DNA of 14,855 nucleotides from JACPSX01 sp035288405 [NCBI: bacterium]. GTDB taxonomy: Bacteria > JACPSX01. The position numbers were made by a program, and so were the translations under genes. Position 1 is the stretch's first letter. Every line of letters starts with the position of its first letter. The DNA lies in the NCBI GenBank assembly GCA_035288405.1, contig DATEAK010000172.1:1-14855 (forward strand), written 5' to 3'. The notes under the pieces are model-generated. The model was not told where the DNA came from. It searched no databases and saw only the letters and a list, made by a program, of their open reading frames with translations. This document shows positions 1-6,708 of the stretch, piece after piece.

Positions 1-537
1 AACGGAGCTGCAGCCATATCGCTGATTACGGACTACCGGTTTTTTGCGGGTCGCAGAGAAGACCTGCCCCTGCTGCGCCGGGAGGTGTCCATTCCAATTT
101 TCCGCAAGGACTTCATCATTGATGAGTACCAACTGGTTGAGAGCCGGGTCTTGGGCGCAGACGCTGTTCTCTTAATTGTCGCAGGGCTGCCTCCGAAACG
201 ACTGGAGGCTCTGCACCGGTTTGCCCTGTTTTTGGAGATGGAAGTTCTCGTTGAGGTGCATACGAGAGAGGAGATGGAGAAGGCTTTGGATCTCGGAGCC
301 CGGGTCTTAGGAATCAACAATCGGAATCTGCATACTTTTGTTACGGACCTGCAGGTGACCCTTGATCTGGTCACAATGGTTCCGCCGGGCCGCGTCGTGG
401 TCAGTGAGAGCGGCATCCGGAACCGGGATGAGATCGAACAGCTCGAGAGAGCGGGAGTCCACGCGTTTCTGGTGGGGGAATCCCTCATGAGATCGGAGGA
501 CGCGGCTGGAAAGTTGAGGGAGCTCGTCGGTGGTTAG
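1..537 (+). CDS. trpC: Indole-3-glycerol phosphate synthase, C-terminal part (5' end outside window)
   Basis: The frame is open from base 1, so the gene begins upstream; 178 codons are visible of a family length near 260. The enzyme closes carboxyphenylamino-deoxyribulose phosphate to indole-3-glycerol phosphate in the cytoplasm. Visible family signatures are the GAAAIS start of a barrel strand, the F-R-K-D-F segment (visible residues 34-38) whose lysine matches the catalytic general acid, the E-V-H-T strand, G-I-N-N-R-N-L, and V-S-E-S-G-I near the phosphate site. The stop TAG at 535-537 overlaps the trpF start by 8 bases, which suggests translational coupling. No damage is seen in the visible part. 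The identity is firm; only the start is unknown. Confidence 0.96.
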   Translation, partial: NGAAAISLITDYRFFAGRREDLPLLRREVSIPIFRKDFIIDEYQLVESRVLGADAVLLIVAGLPPKRLEALHRFALFLEMEVLVEVHTREEMEKALDLGARVLGINNRNLHTFVTDLQVTLDLVTMVPPGRVVVSESGIRNRDEIEQLERAGVHAFLVGESLMRSEDAAGKLRELVGG

Positions 538-1150
538 AGTTAAGATTTGCGGGATCACACGGCTGGAAGATGCCCTGGTTGCCTGCGAAGCAGGAGCCGA
601 CGCGCTGGGATTTGTCTTTTACGAGCCGAGTCCCCGCTACATTGAACCGCGGCGTGTTAGGGAAATTATCTATTCTCTCCCTCCGTTTGTAACTCCCGTG
701 GGAGTTTTTGTGAATAAGAACGCCGAAGATGTGAACCGGATCGTGGCGGAGTCCGGTGTTACGCTGGTCCAGTTACACGGGGAGGAGCCTCCGGATCTGG
801 TCCCGCAGCTCACGGCTCCGGCGCTCAAGGCGGTCAGAGTCCGGGGAGAAGAAGATCTTGCGACGTTACGCGAGTACCAAGTGCAGGCCTACCTCCTGGA
901 CAGCCATGTCCCTGGGAAATACGGGGGAACGGGAATTTCTTTCCAATGGGAACTGGCCGTAAAGGCCAAGGCCCATGGCCGGATCATCCTGTCCGGCGGG
1001 ATCACCGTGGAAAACGTCTACGAGGCGCTTCGCACGGTAGCTCCTTTCGGACTCGACGTCAGTACGGGTGTTGAAGTCTCGCCCGGCATCAAAGATCACG
1101 GCAAAATGAAGATGCTGCTTCAGAAGGTGAGGGAAGCCCATGGACTCTAG
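530..1150 (+). CDS. trpF: Phosphoribosylanthranilate isomerase
   Basis: A 206-residue protein, the usual length for a monofunctional TrpF. It isomerises phosphoribosylanthranilate to the substrate of TrpC. The GTG start at 530 places the K-I-C-G-I-T motif at residues 5-10 with the catalytic Cys7; the general acid is Asp124 in L-L-D-S-H. Other signatures are Q-L-H-G-E (81-85), the G-G-T-G loop (132-135), S-G-G-I (155-158) and the phosphate-binding D-V-S-T-G-V-E segment (176-182). A GAGGGAG ribosome-binding site (516-522) lies 7 bases ahead of the GTG and supports this start. It overlaps trpC by 8 bases and trpB by 11, so it sits in one transcription unit with them. trpC and trpF are separate genes here, not fused as in E. 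coli. Confidence 0.97.
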   Translation: MVRVKICGITRLEDALVACEAGADALGFVFYEPSPRYIEPRRVREIIYSLPPFVTPVGVFVNKNAEDVNRIVAESGVTLVQLHGEEPPDLVPQLTAPALKAVRVRGEEDLATLREYQVQAYLLDSHVPGKYGGTGISFQWELAVKAKAHGRIILSGGITVENVYEALRTVAPFGLDVSTGVEVSPGIKDHGKMKMLLQKVREAHGL

Positions 1151-2333
1151 ATCTCCGAGTGCGGACGGCCATTATGGAATTTTCGGGGGCCGGTATGTTC
1201 CGGAGACATTGATGCCTGCTTTGGATACGCTGGAAAAAGCTTTTCAAGAAGCTTGGGGCGATCATCGATTTCAGAAAGAGTTTCAGGACCTTTTGAGTCA
1301 CTACGTGGGCCGTCCCACTCCCTTGTACCATGCGCGCAGGCTCAGCCAGCATCTGGGTGGAGCCCGAATTTATCTGAAGAGGGAAGATCTCAGCCATACG
1401 GGGGCTCACAAGATCAATAACACGGTGGGGCAGGCCCTTCTCGCACGGAAGATGGGCAAGACCCGTCTCATTGCGGAAACCGGTGCAGGACAGCACGGAG
1501 TTGCCACAGCCACGGTGGCCGCCCTCTTCGGGATGCGCTGCGAAGTGTACATGGGGACGGAAGACATGGAGCGCCAAGCGCCCAACGTTTTTCGGATGAA
1601 GCTCCTGGGAGCCCGGGTACGGCCGGTAGACACGGGCAGCCGGACACTCAAGGACGCCATGAACGAGGCCCTACGGGACTGGGTCACCAATGTTCAGGAC
1701 ACGGCCTACGTGATCGGCACAGTGGCCGGCCCCCATCCGTACCCGATGATGGTGCGCGAATTTCAATCCGTCATCGGGCAGGAAACCCGCCGCCAACTCC
1801 AGGAACAGGAAGGAAAGCTGCCGGATCTTCTCCTGGCTTGCATCGGTGGAGGAAGTAATGCCATGGGGCTTTTCGCTCCCTTCCTGTCACTGCCCTCCGT
1901 CTCCATGATCGGCGTCGAGGCGGCCGGTGAGGGAGTGGAAACGGGCCGCCACGCAGCTTCTATCGGGGCCGGTAGTGTCGGCGTCCTCCATGGCAGCAAA
2001 ACCTTCATCTTGCAGGATGCCGATGGGCAGATCCTTACGACCCACTCCATTTCCGCCGGCCTGGACTATCCAGGGGTAGGCCCCGAGCATAGCTACTTGG
2101 CTGAAACCGGGAGGGTCCGTTATGTATCCGTTACGGACCGGCAAGCGTTGGAGGGATTTTCCCTTCTCTGTCGGAGGGAAGGGATTATTCCTGCATTGGA
2201 AAGTGCCCATGCCATTGCCTATTTAAACGAAATTGCGCCTACGTTGAGCCCGGAGCAGATCATCGTCGTTAACCTCTCGGGCCGCGGTGACAAGGATCTC
2301 GACACGGTCTCAAAAGAACTCGGGGGAAAATAG
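1140..2333 (+). CDS. trpB: Tryptophan synthase beta chain
   Basis: A 397-residue PLP enzyme that condenses indole with serine to give tryptophan in complex with TrpA. The N-terminal [12 protein letters not shown] (12-23) is typical of the standard TrpB1 class that pairs with TrpA. The PLP Schiff-base lysine is Lys91 in the H-T-G-A-H-K-I-N-N motif; the catalytic glutamate is Glu113 in A-E-T-G-A-G-Q-H; the cofactor phosphate loop is G-G-G-S-N (236-240); Ser380 in L-S-G-R-G-D-K-D contacts the pyridine nitrogen. The ATG at 1140 overlaps the end of trpF by 11 bases and has a GAGGGA site (1129-1134) 5 bases ahead. It is complete, with no missing key residue. Confidence 0.98.
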   Translation: MDSRSPSADGHYGIFGGRYVPETLMPALDTLEKAFQEAWGDHRFQKEFQDLLSHYVGRPTPLYHARRLSQHLGGARIYLKREDLSHTGAHKINNTVGQALLARKMGKTRLIAETGAGQHGVATATVAALFGMRCEVYMGTEDMERQAPNVFRMKLLGARVRPVDTGSRTLKDAMNEALRDWVTNVQDTAYVIGTVAGPHPYPMMVREFQSVIGQETRRQLQEQEGKLPDLLLACIGGGSNAMGLFAPFLSLPSVSMIGVEAAGEGVETGRHAASIGAGSVGVLHGSKTFILQDADGQILTTHSISAGLDYPGVGPEHSYLAETGRVRYVSVTDRQALEGFSLLCRREGIIPALESAHAIAYLNEIAPTLSPEQIIVVNLSGRGDKDLDTVSKELGGK

Positions 2334-2338
2334 CATTC

Positions 2339-3151
2339 ATGTCACGCATCGAGGAAACATTTCAGAGGCTGCGGGTGCGGGGAGAAAAGGCGTTCATCCC
2401 GTACCTGACGGCAGGCGATCCGGACTTGCGTTGGACCGGACGCTTCATTAAAGCTCTAGCCGGCGGGGGAGCAGACCTGATTGAAATTGGAGTTCCATTT
2501 TCCGATCCGATTGCCGATGGACCGACCATTCAAAAGGCAAGTCAGCGGGCGCTGCGAAGCGGGGCGACGTTGGGGAAGGTGATTCGACTCGTCGGAGAGA
2601 TCAGAGCCGAAGTCAGCACTCCCCTTGTTCTCATGGGCTATTACAACCCGATCTTTAAGATGGGAGTGGAAGTTTTTGCCCGTGAGAGTTCCCGCTCCGG
2701 GGTGGACGGGCTCATCGTCCCCGACTTGCCGCCGGAAGAAGCCGCACCGCTGATTTCTGCCTGTCGCGAGTGGGGGATCGATACGATCTTCCTGGTGGCT
2801 CCCACAACTCCCCTGGAACGTTTGCAGCAGGTGGCTGAGGTAGCCCGTGGATTCCTTTATTATGTGTCCTTAACCGGGGTTACCGGGGCCCGGGAACAGT
2901 TGGCCGCAGGAATTCGGGAGGCCGTTGCCGGAATTCGCACCCAGACATCACTGCCAATCGCCGTCGGTTTCGGGATTTCAACTCCCGATCAGGCCCGTCT
3001 CGTGTCTCAGTGGGCCGATGGAGTTGTGGTCGGGAGTGCTCTCGTTGATCTGATTGATAAAACAAATGATAAAGAGGAATTAGAAGTATCTCTTTCCAGT
3101 TTTGCATTAAGTTTTAAACAAGCTCTGCAGGATCCCCCGTCCCCTCTCTAA
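2339..3151 (+). CDS. trpA: Tryptophan synthase alpha chain
   Basis: A 270-residue TIM-barrel enzyme that cleaves indole-3-glycerol phosphate to indole, which it channels to TrpB. Catalytic residues sit at the E. coli positions: Glu49 in L-I-E-I-G-V-P and Asp60 in P-I-A-D-G-P-T-I-Q. Other signatures are P-Y-L-T-A-G-D-P (21-28), the M-G-Y-Y-N-P strand, V-P-D-L-P-P-E-E, S-L-T-G-V-T-G-A and the phosphate loop V-G-F-G-I. It starts 5 bases after the trpB stop, with a GGGGGA site (2322-2327) ahead. The last ~25 codons are far more AT-rich than the rest of the gene. This is the last trp gene; the next gene is unrelated and begins after a 191-base gap, so the trp unit probably ends here, although no terminator is evident. 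Confidence 0.98.
   Translation: MSRIEETFQRLRVRGEKAFIPYLTAGDPDLRWTGRFIKALAGGGADLIEIGVPFSDPIADGPTIQKASQRALRSGATLGKVIRLVGEIRAEVSTPLVLMGYYNPIFKMGVEVFARESSRSGVDGLIVPDLPPEEAAPLISACREWGIDTIFLVAPTTPLERLQQVAEVARGFLYYVSLTGVTGAREQLAAGIREAVAGIRTQTSLPIAVGFGISTPDQARLVSQWADGVVVGSALVDLIDKTNDKEELEVSLSSFALSFKQALQDPPSPL
3045..3073 (+). promoter_or_regulatory. Weak sigma-70-like promoter candidate inside the end of trpA
   Basis: TTGATC (3045-3050) and GATAAA (3068-3073) are separated by 17 bases, each matching 4 of 6 consensus positions. The pair lies at the start of an AT-rich patch in the last part of trpA, about 270 bases upstream of the pilus operon. It could help drive the downstream genes, but matches this weak arise by chance in AT-rich DNA. 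Confidence 0.18.
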
Positions 3152-3182
3152 TTGCGGATTTCCTTTTCTGTCCGAAAAAATC

Positions 3183-3224
3183 CTTGGCTAAATTCCAAGA
3201 AGTGGGGTTTTCCGCTAGTAAGCG
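3183..3224 (+). other. Two small hairpins in the trpA-pil intergenic region
   Basis: CTTGG (3183-3187) pairs with CCAAG (3195-3199) around a 7-base loop. CGCT (3213-3216) pairs with AGCG (3221-3224) around AGTA. Neither is followed by a T-run, so they are not convincing terminators; they could be protein-binding sites or chance. The rest of the 3152-3342 gap shows no clear promoter, sigma-54 site, known riboswitch or small ORF. Confidence 0.25.
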
Positions 3225-3326
3225 ATCTTTATGGGTTTCGGATTGTTCCCCATCTCTCGCAGCGGTCCGGGCGAAAACCACGTTATGAAAACAAGTTATC
3301 AGGCCGATGAGGCGTATGTACGTTTC

Positions 3327-3343
3327 TGCCACGGGAGGTGGTA
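3327..3343 (+). promoter_or_regulatory. Shine-Dalgarno displayed in a hairpin loop before the REC-STAS gene
   Basis: CCAC (3329-3332) pairs with GTGG (3338-3341), extendable by one G-U and one T-A pair, leaving the loop GGGAG (3333-3337). The loop plus the next G makes the ribosome-binding site GGGAGG, 4 bases before ATG 3343. It decides the chosen start over the in-frame ATGs at 3307 and 3316, which have no such site. A GGA exposed in a short hairpin loop is also the general form of a CsrA/RsmA target, but the flanks are not an exact consensus. Confidence 0.45.
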
Positions 3344-4143
3344 TGGGCACGGAAGAAAAAAGGACGGGTACGCCCAGTTGGGGACCGACGACTCTCCTGA
3401 TTTTGGAAACCGATGGAGAGATCGGTGCTCTTGTAGAAGATCGTCTAAGTCCTTTCAAGTTCTCGATTCTCCAAGCCCGTAGCCCGGATGAGGTCCGCGG
3501 CGTGGCCTCCGGAACGTTTCCCGACATAGCGATCATTGGACAACCGGCCTCCTCCGCAGGTGTAATTCTGTGGGGTGAGAAGCTTCTCGCCCAAGCTGCC
3601 GGCCGGGAAACGAGTCTGCTTTTGGCTTGTCAGGAGATGGATCCCGATCTTCGCAAGAAGTGCTTTGCCACGGGGTTCTACGAATTGCTCGTCAAGCCTT
3701 TGAACATTTCCGAGGTGGTCGAACTTCTTTTATTCCATCGAGAAATGCTGTTCTGGCAAAAAACCTTGCGAACCCACGGGGTCCAGGTGCGGATAAAGCG
3801 CCAGGAGGAAGGATGGCTGGTGAGCCTTCACGGGGCGCTTACGATTGAACTCTTCCCGGCCATTGGTCAGGCACTTTCGGTTTTCCTCCGGCGCGGCGAG
3901 CTTTCCTGCTGCCTTGATCTGGATGGCATCACTGAGATTGATAGCGCTGGCCTCGGTGCTCTGTTCAACTTCTGGGCTCAGGGCCGCCAGTCCAGGAGAT
4001 CCCTGAAAATCATTGCCAATTCCCGGGAGGTGCGGGAAGCGCTCGAACTGGCCAAGCTGGATCGGGTCATTTTGGGTGAAGGGGAAGAAGTGGGTTCTCT
4101 GGGCGAACTGCGGATCACCCGGGATCTTCGGGAGACGGAATAG
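3343..4143 (+). CDS. Degenerate receiver domain fused to STAS domain, regulator at head of pilus operon
   Basis: A 266-residue cytoplasmic protein with no signal peptide or membrane segment. Residues ~17-135 have a receiver-like pattern (L-L-I-L-E-T-D near 18-24, P-D-I-A-I-I-G-Q-P at 60-68, L-V-K-P-L at 116-120). The phosphoacceptor Asp position is Gly66 and the acidic pocket is reduced to Glu22/Thr23/Asp24, so aspartyl phosphorylation is unlikely; Lys118 is kept. Residues ~148-250 form a STAS domain with D-L-D-G-I-T-E-I-D-S-A-G-L-G; Ser201 aligns with the phosphorylated serine of SpoIIAA-type anti-anti-sigma factors. The stop lies 2 bases before pilM, so the two are probably cotranslated and the protein is likely tied to pilus control. 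No partner kinase or sigma factor of the SpoIIAB type is in the window. The domain calls are from motifs; the function is inferred. Confidence 0.8.
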   Translation: MGTEEKRTGTPSWGPTTLLILETDGEIGALVEDRLSPFKFSILQARSPDEVRGVASGTFPDIAIIGQPASSAGVILWGEKLLAQAAGRETSLLLACQEMDPDLRKKCFATGFYELLVKPLNISEVVELLLFHREMLFWQKTLRTHGVQVRIKRQEEGWLVSLHGALTIELFPAIGQALSVFLRRGELSCCLDLDGITEIDSAGLGALFNFWAQGRQSRRSLKIIANSREVREALELAKLDRVILGEGEEVGSLGELRITRDLRETE

Positions 4144-4145
4144 CG

Positions 4146-5210
4146 ATGGGGATCTTGGGACAAACTGCGCTGGGGATCGATATTGGAACCCATTCCATTA
4201 AAGTCGTGAAGGTTGCACGCAGAGGAAAGAAGGCGTCGCTCCTGGGGTTTGCCATTGAGGAAATTGAATTTCCCGAGGACTACAATCCCGCCCGCTCCGA
4301 GACGATAGCCTCGGGAGTTGAAGCCGGGACGGAGATGGAAGGGAGAGAGAACGCCCTGGCTGCCGCGCTGAGTCGCAGCATGTCTTCCCTGAGCCACAAA
4401 GGGTGTCACATTAGGGGGGCCTTGAGTGGTCCTGGCGTTCTCATCAAGCAGATCCCCTTTCCCGATCTTGGAGACCGGCAGATTGAGGCCGCCCTCAAGT
4501 ACGAAGCCAGGAAGTTTGTCCCCTGGAGCGTTGAGGAGATGGTCGTTGATTTCCAAGTGCTCAGCGAGGATCACCAGGCAGGGACGTGCGAGTTGCTGCT
4601 GGTGGCGGCAAGGATGCAGCAAAAGGAAACCTTGCTGCGCTTGCTTGAGACCGGGTGCAACATTTCACCTGTAGTCCTGGACGTCGAACCCCTGGCGATC
4701 GTGAACGCTTTGTTCGCCAGCAAGCGAGAGCCAGTGGAGGGACTTCAACTCATTGTCGACGTTGGCCACAGCTACACGACGCTATGCTTCTATAAGCCCG
4801 GCGCTCCGTTCTTTTCCCGCCATCTTTCCAATTCGGGGATGGATTTCAGCGCCCAGATCATGCGGCAAGCCGGAGTTGACTACTTGCGGGCCGAGGAAAT
4901 GAAAAAGGGCAAGACCGATGTCGCGGTGAGCCTTGATGTGTATCGCCCGGTCTTCAATGATCTCCTGCAGGAAATCCGGCGCTCACTGATCTATTACGGA
5001 AACCAGACCGCGGTGAGCGCTGACAAGACCAAAGTCCACGTGTGCGGGGGAGGGGCTCGCTTGGTCCCGATGGTCGACTATTTTCGCGAGGGTCTGGATC
5101 TCTCTGTTGAAGTTTTGGATCCTCTTTCCGGGCTGCAAAGCTCGGCTAGCGACGAGACGGATGGAATTGGACCTCAAATGGCCATGGCCGTGGGGCTTGC
5201 CTGGCGATGA
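4146..5210 (+). CDS. pilM: Type IV pilus assembly actin-like protein PilM
   Basis: A 354-residue cytoplasmic protein of the FtsA/actin-like fold, the usual PilM size. PilM binds nucleotide and the cytoplasmic tail of PilN, linking the inner-membrane complex to the motor. Visible motifs are phosphate-1 G-I-D-I-G-T-H-S-I-K (10-19), the PilM-typical I-P-F-P-D...A-L-K-Y-E-A-R-K-F-V-P segment (103-125), phosphate-2 I-V-D-V-G-H-S-Y-T-T-L (203-213), and the adenosine motif V-C-G-G-G-A-R-L (299-306), ending in the usual A-V-G-L-A. The region at 40-75 is somewhat longer than usual before the first helix. The ATG at 4146 follows a GGGAG (4130-4134); the stop overlaps the pilN start as ATGA. Confidence 0.96.
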   Translation: MGILGQTALGIDIGTHSIKVVKVARRGKKASLLGFAIEEIEFPEDYNPARSETIASGVEAGTEMEGRENALAAALSRSMSSLSHKGCHIRGALSGPGVLIKQIPFPDLGDRQIEAALKYEARKFVPWSVEEMVVDFQVLSEDHQAGTCELLLVAARMQQKETLLRLLETGCNISPVVLDVEPLAIVNALFASKREPVEGLQLIVDVGHSYTTLCFYKPGAPFFSRHLSNSGMDFSAQIMRQAGVDYLRAEEMKKGKTDVAVSLDVYRPVFNDLLQEIRRSLIYYGNQTAVSADKTKVHVCGGGARLVPMVDYFREGLDLSVEVLDPLSGLQSSASDETDGIGPQMAMAVGLAWR

Positions 5211-5764
5211 GGAACGAATCCTTCGTCTTCCAAATTAACTTCCAGCGCCGGGGAAAGCGTCGGCGGAAGCTGCTGGGGCGCAAAGATAAGAGGCTCCTGG
5301 CGGTCGGAATTGGATTGCACGTGCTTCTCGTGGGAGCAGGTTTCACCTTGTTGACCGGTCCGCTACGGCATGAAGGGAGGATTGAAAACCTTCGCCTGGC
5401 ACGTCTGGAAAAATCACTTCAGGATGCGCAAGGAGAACTCAGGCGTTACGAGGGCAAGATCACCAAGATCGAAGAGTTCCGGCGAACCAAGGTTCGCTGG
5501 AGTGAAATTCTCAGGAACTTAGCGAATTTGAGCCCCGGGGGAATTTTGCTCACGACTTTGGAAGACAAAGGAAAGGGACAATTGATTCTGAAGGGCGTGG
5601 CATCGACTTCGAGACGGGATGGTGGACCCGAGCAGGTCGCGGAGTTTGTCGCCCGGCTGGGAGCGCAGGGCTCGGGATTCTCGGGGGCCCGGCTCGTTTC
5701 CACTCAAAACCTAAAGACCGGTGATGTGGAGGTTGTTCAGTTCGAGGTGGAATGTGCGCTTTAA
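5207..5764 (+). CDS. pilN: Type IV pilus inner-membrane protein PilN
   Basis: A 185-residue bitopic membrane protein. Residues 1-29 are a very basic cytoplasmic tail, 30-49 a single transmembrane helix, ~58-92 a charged coiled coil, and ~100-185 the periplasmic ferredoxin-like core. PilN pairs with PilO in the periplasm and with PilM through its N-terminal peptide. The usual I-N-L-L-P peptide is represented only by Q-I-N-F-Q-R (9-14), a partial match, although the asparagine that is central to PilM binding is kept (Asn11). The start is fixed by the ATGA overlap with pilM, and the end overlaps the next gene by 11 bases. Position between pilM and pilO plus topology make the call; the primary sequence of this family is poorly conserved. 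Confidence 0.9.
   Translation: MRNESFVFQINFQRRGKRRRKLLGRKDKRLLAVGIGLHVLLVGAGFTLLTGPLRHEGRIENLRLARLEKSLQDAQGELRRYEGKITKIEEFRRTKVRWSEILRNLANLSPGGILLTTLEDKGKGQLILKGVASTSRRDGGPEQVAEFVARLGAQGSGFSGARLVSTQNLKTGDVEVVQFEVECAL
5744..5756 (+). promoter_or_regulatory. Ribosome-binding site and GTG start chosen for pilO
   Basis: GAGG (5744-5747) lies 6 bases before GTG 5754, giving a protein that begins M-R-F-N-P-K-E-L. The in-frame GTG 5721 and ATG 5724 lie deeper inside pilN and lack a clear site. The resulting 11-base overlap with pilN matches the overlaps seen at trpF/trpB and kinase/regulator. Confidence 0.6.
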
Positions 5765-6692
5765 CCCGAAAGAGCTGTTGAGCAGAAAACGGAGAATTCC
5801 AGTAACTCCATTTCTGACGGCAGGGATCGTAGCTTCTCTGGTCGCCTTGTCTCTATTTTTCTGGGGGAGTTACCGTCTCGATCGTCGACAAGCTCGTGCG
5901 CAGTCTCAGAAATTGCGAGAGGTCTCCCAGAAGGTCGTGGAAGTGCAGCAGTCTGCCCGTCAGAAGCAGGCAGACTTGCAGAAGATCCTCAATGAGGGAA
6001 CGCTGCCCATCGGGAACGGCGATCTGACACGGGAGCGGGAAATTCCCCATTTTCTTCGGGCAATTATCTCCTTGTCATCTGATCTCGGCGTGAAGGTCGT
6101 GGGATTCAAAACGAACTCTGCCCCGAGAAAAACTGGAGGCCCTGCCCTGAGCAAGGCCGACGGGTTGGTGGTGGAAAATAAGGACTCCCCGGTGCGGAGC
6201 TTTGATCTGCGCTTCCGGGGGCGATTTGGGGACCTCATGAACCTGGTGAGTCTATTGGAAAGGGCGAGTAAGCCGATGACGATCGAGAACCTCACGATCA
6301 GTTTAGAGGGAGTGGATGGCGTAGAGGGAGGCCAGGTTGCCATGCAATTTACTTTAAATGTATTGGAAGTAAGTGAGGGAGAAGTTTCAGGATCTCGCCG
6401 GGACTCGGCATCAACGGCCAGGGTTAACCTTCCCGCCTCGATCATCGCTGTCAGAGATCCATTCCGTTTCGGCGCGAGCCCTTCCGCATCGCGGGAAAAC
6501 CGTGAAGACGGAGTTTTCCGGCTTTCCGCAATTCTGAAGACCCCTAAAGGACCTATAGCGATCATAGGCAGGGAGGTTGTGGGGGTTGGAGAACGCGTCG
6601 GGAATCTGGTGGTGGTGGGAATCAGCGGGAGCCAAGTGCAGCTTCGTGGTGGAGGCAAGAGGGTGACTCTCGACTGGAAAGCAGCGGAGTGA
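5754..6692 (+). CDS. pilO: PilO with a C-terminal PilP/GspC-like domain (PilO-PilP fusion)
   Basis: A 312-residue protein, well above the ~200 usual for PilO. Residues 1-18 are cytoplasmic and basic, ~19-40 a transmembrane helix, ~41-80 a coiled coil and ~95-206 a PilO periplasmic core. A serine-rich linker (~207-232) leads to a compact beta-rich domain (~233-308) with R-D-P-F, L-S-A-I-L-K-T-P-K-G-P-I-A-I-I-G and a closing V-Q-L-R-G-G-G-K-R-V-T-L. That pattern is the homology-region domain of PilP and GspC, which docks to the secretin. No separate pilP lipoprotein gene lies between this gene and pilQ, where one is normally found. The reading frame is continuous across the junction, so this looks like a true fusion. 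It would tie the PilN/PilO dimer directly to PilQ. The PilP assignment is from pattern and position only. Confidence 0.85.
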   Translation: MRFNPKELLSRKRRIPVTPFLTAGIVASLVALSLFFWGSYRLDRRQARAQSQKLREVSQKVVEVQQSARQKQADLQKILNEGTLPIGNGDLTREREIPHFLRAIISLSSDLGVKVVGFKTNSAPRKTGGPALSKADGLVVENKDSPVRSFDLRFRGRFGDLMNLVSLLERASKPMTIENLTISLEGVDGVEGGQVAMQFTLNVLEVSEGEVSGSRRDSASTARVNLPASIIAVRDPFRFGASPSASRENREDGVFRLSAILKTPKGPIAIIGREVVGVGERVGNLVVVGISGSQVQLRGGGKRVTLDWKAAE

Positions 6693-6708
6693 TGGGAGAC
6701 AGACACTC

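Noticed and set aside
3270-3345. Possible riboswitch or hammerhead ribozyme (a GCGAAAACC stretch and CCGATGAGGC)
   Set aside because: It lacks the c-di-GMP-I core segments, and the hammerhead core would need CUGAUGA; only partial matches are present and no supporting stems were found.
3231-3482. Open frame of 83 codons in another frame across the start of the REC-STAS gene
   Set aside because: No ribosome-binding site, no recognisable domain, Ser/Arg/Gly-rich composition, and it overlaps the real gene; a shadow frame.
5960-6706. Long minus-strand open frame (248 codons) opposite pilO
   Set aside because: Ser/Arg/Pro/Thr-rich antisense shadow of a well-supported gene, with no family resemblance.
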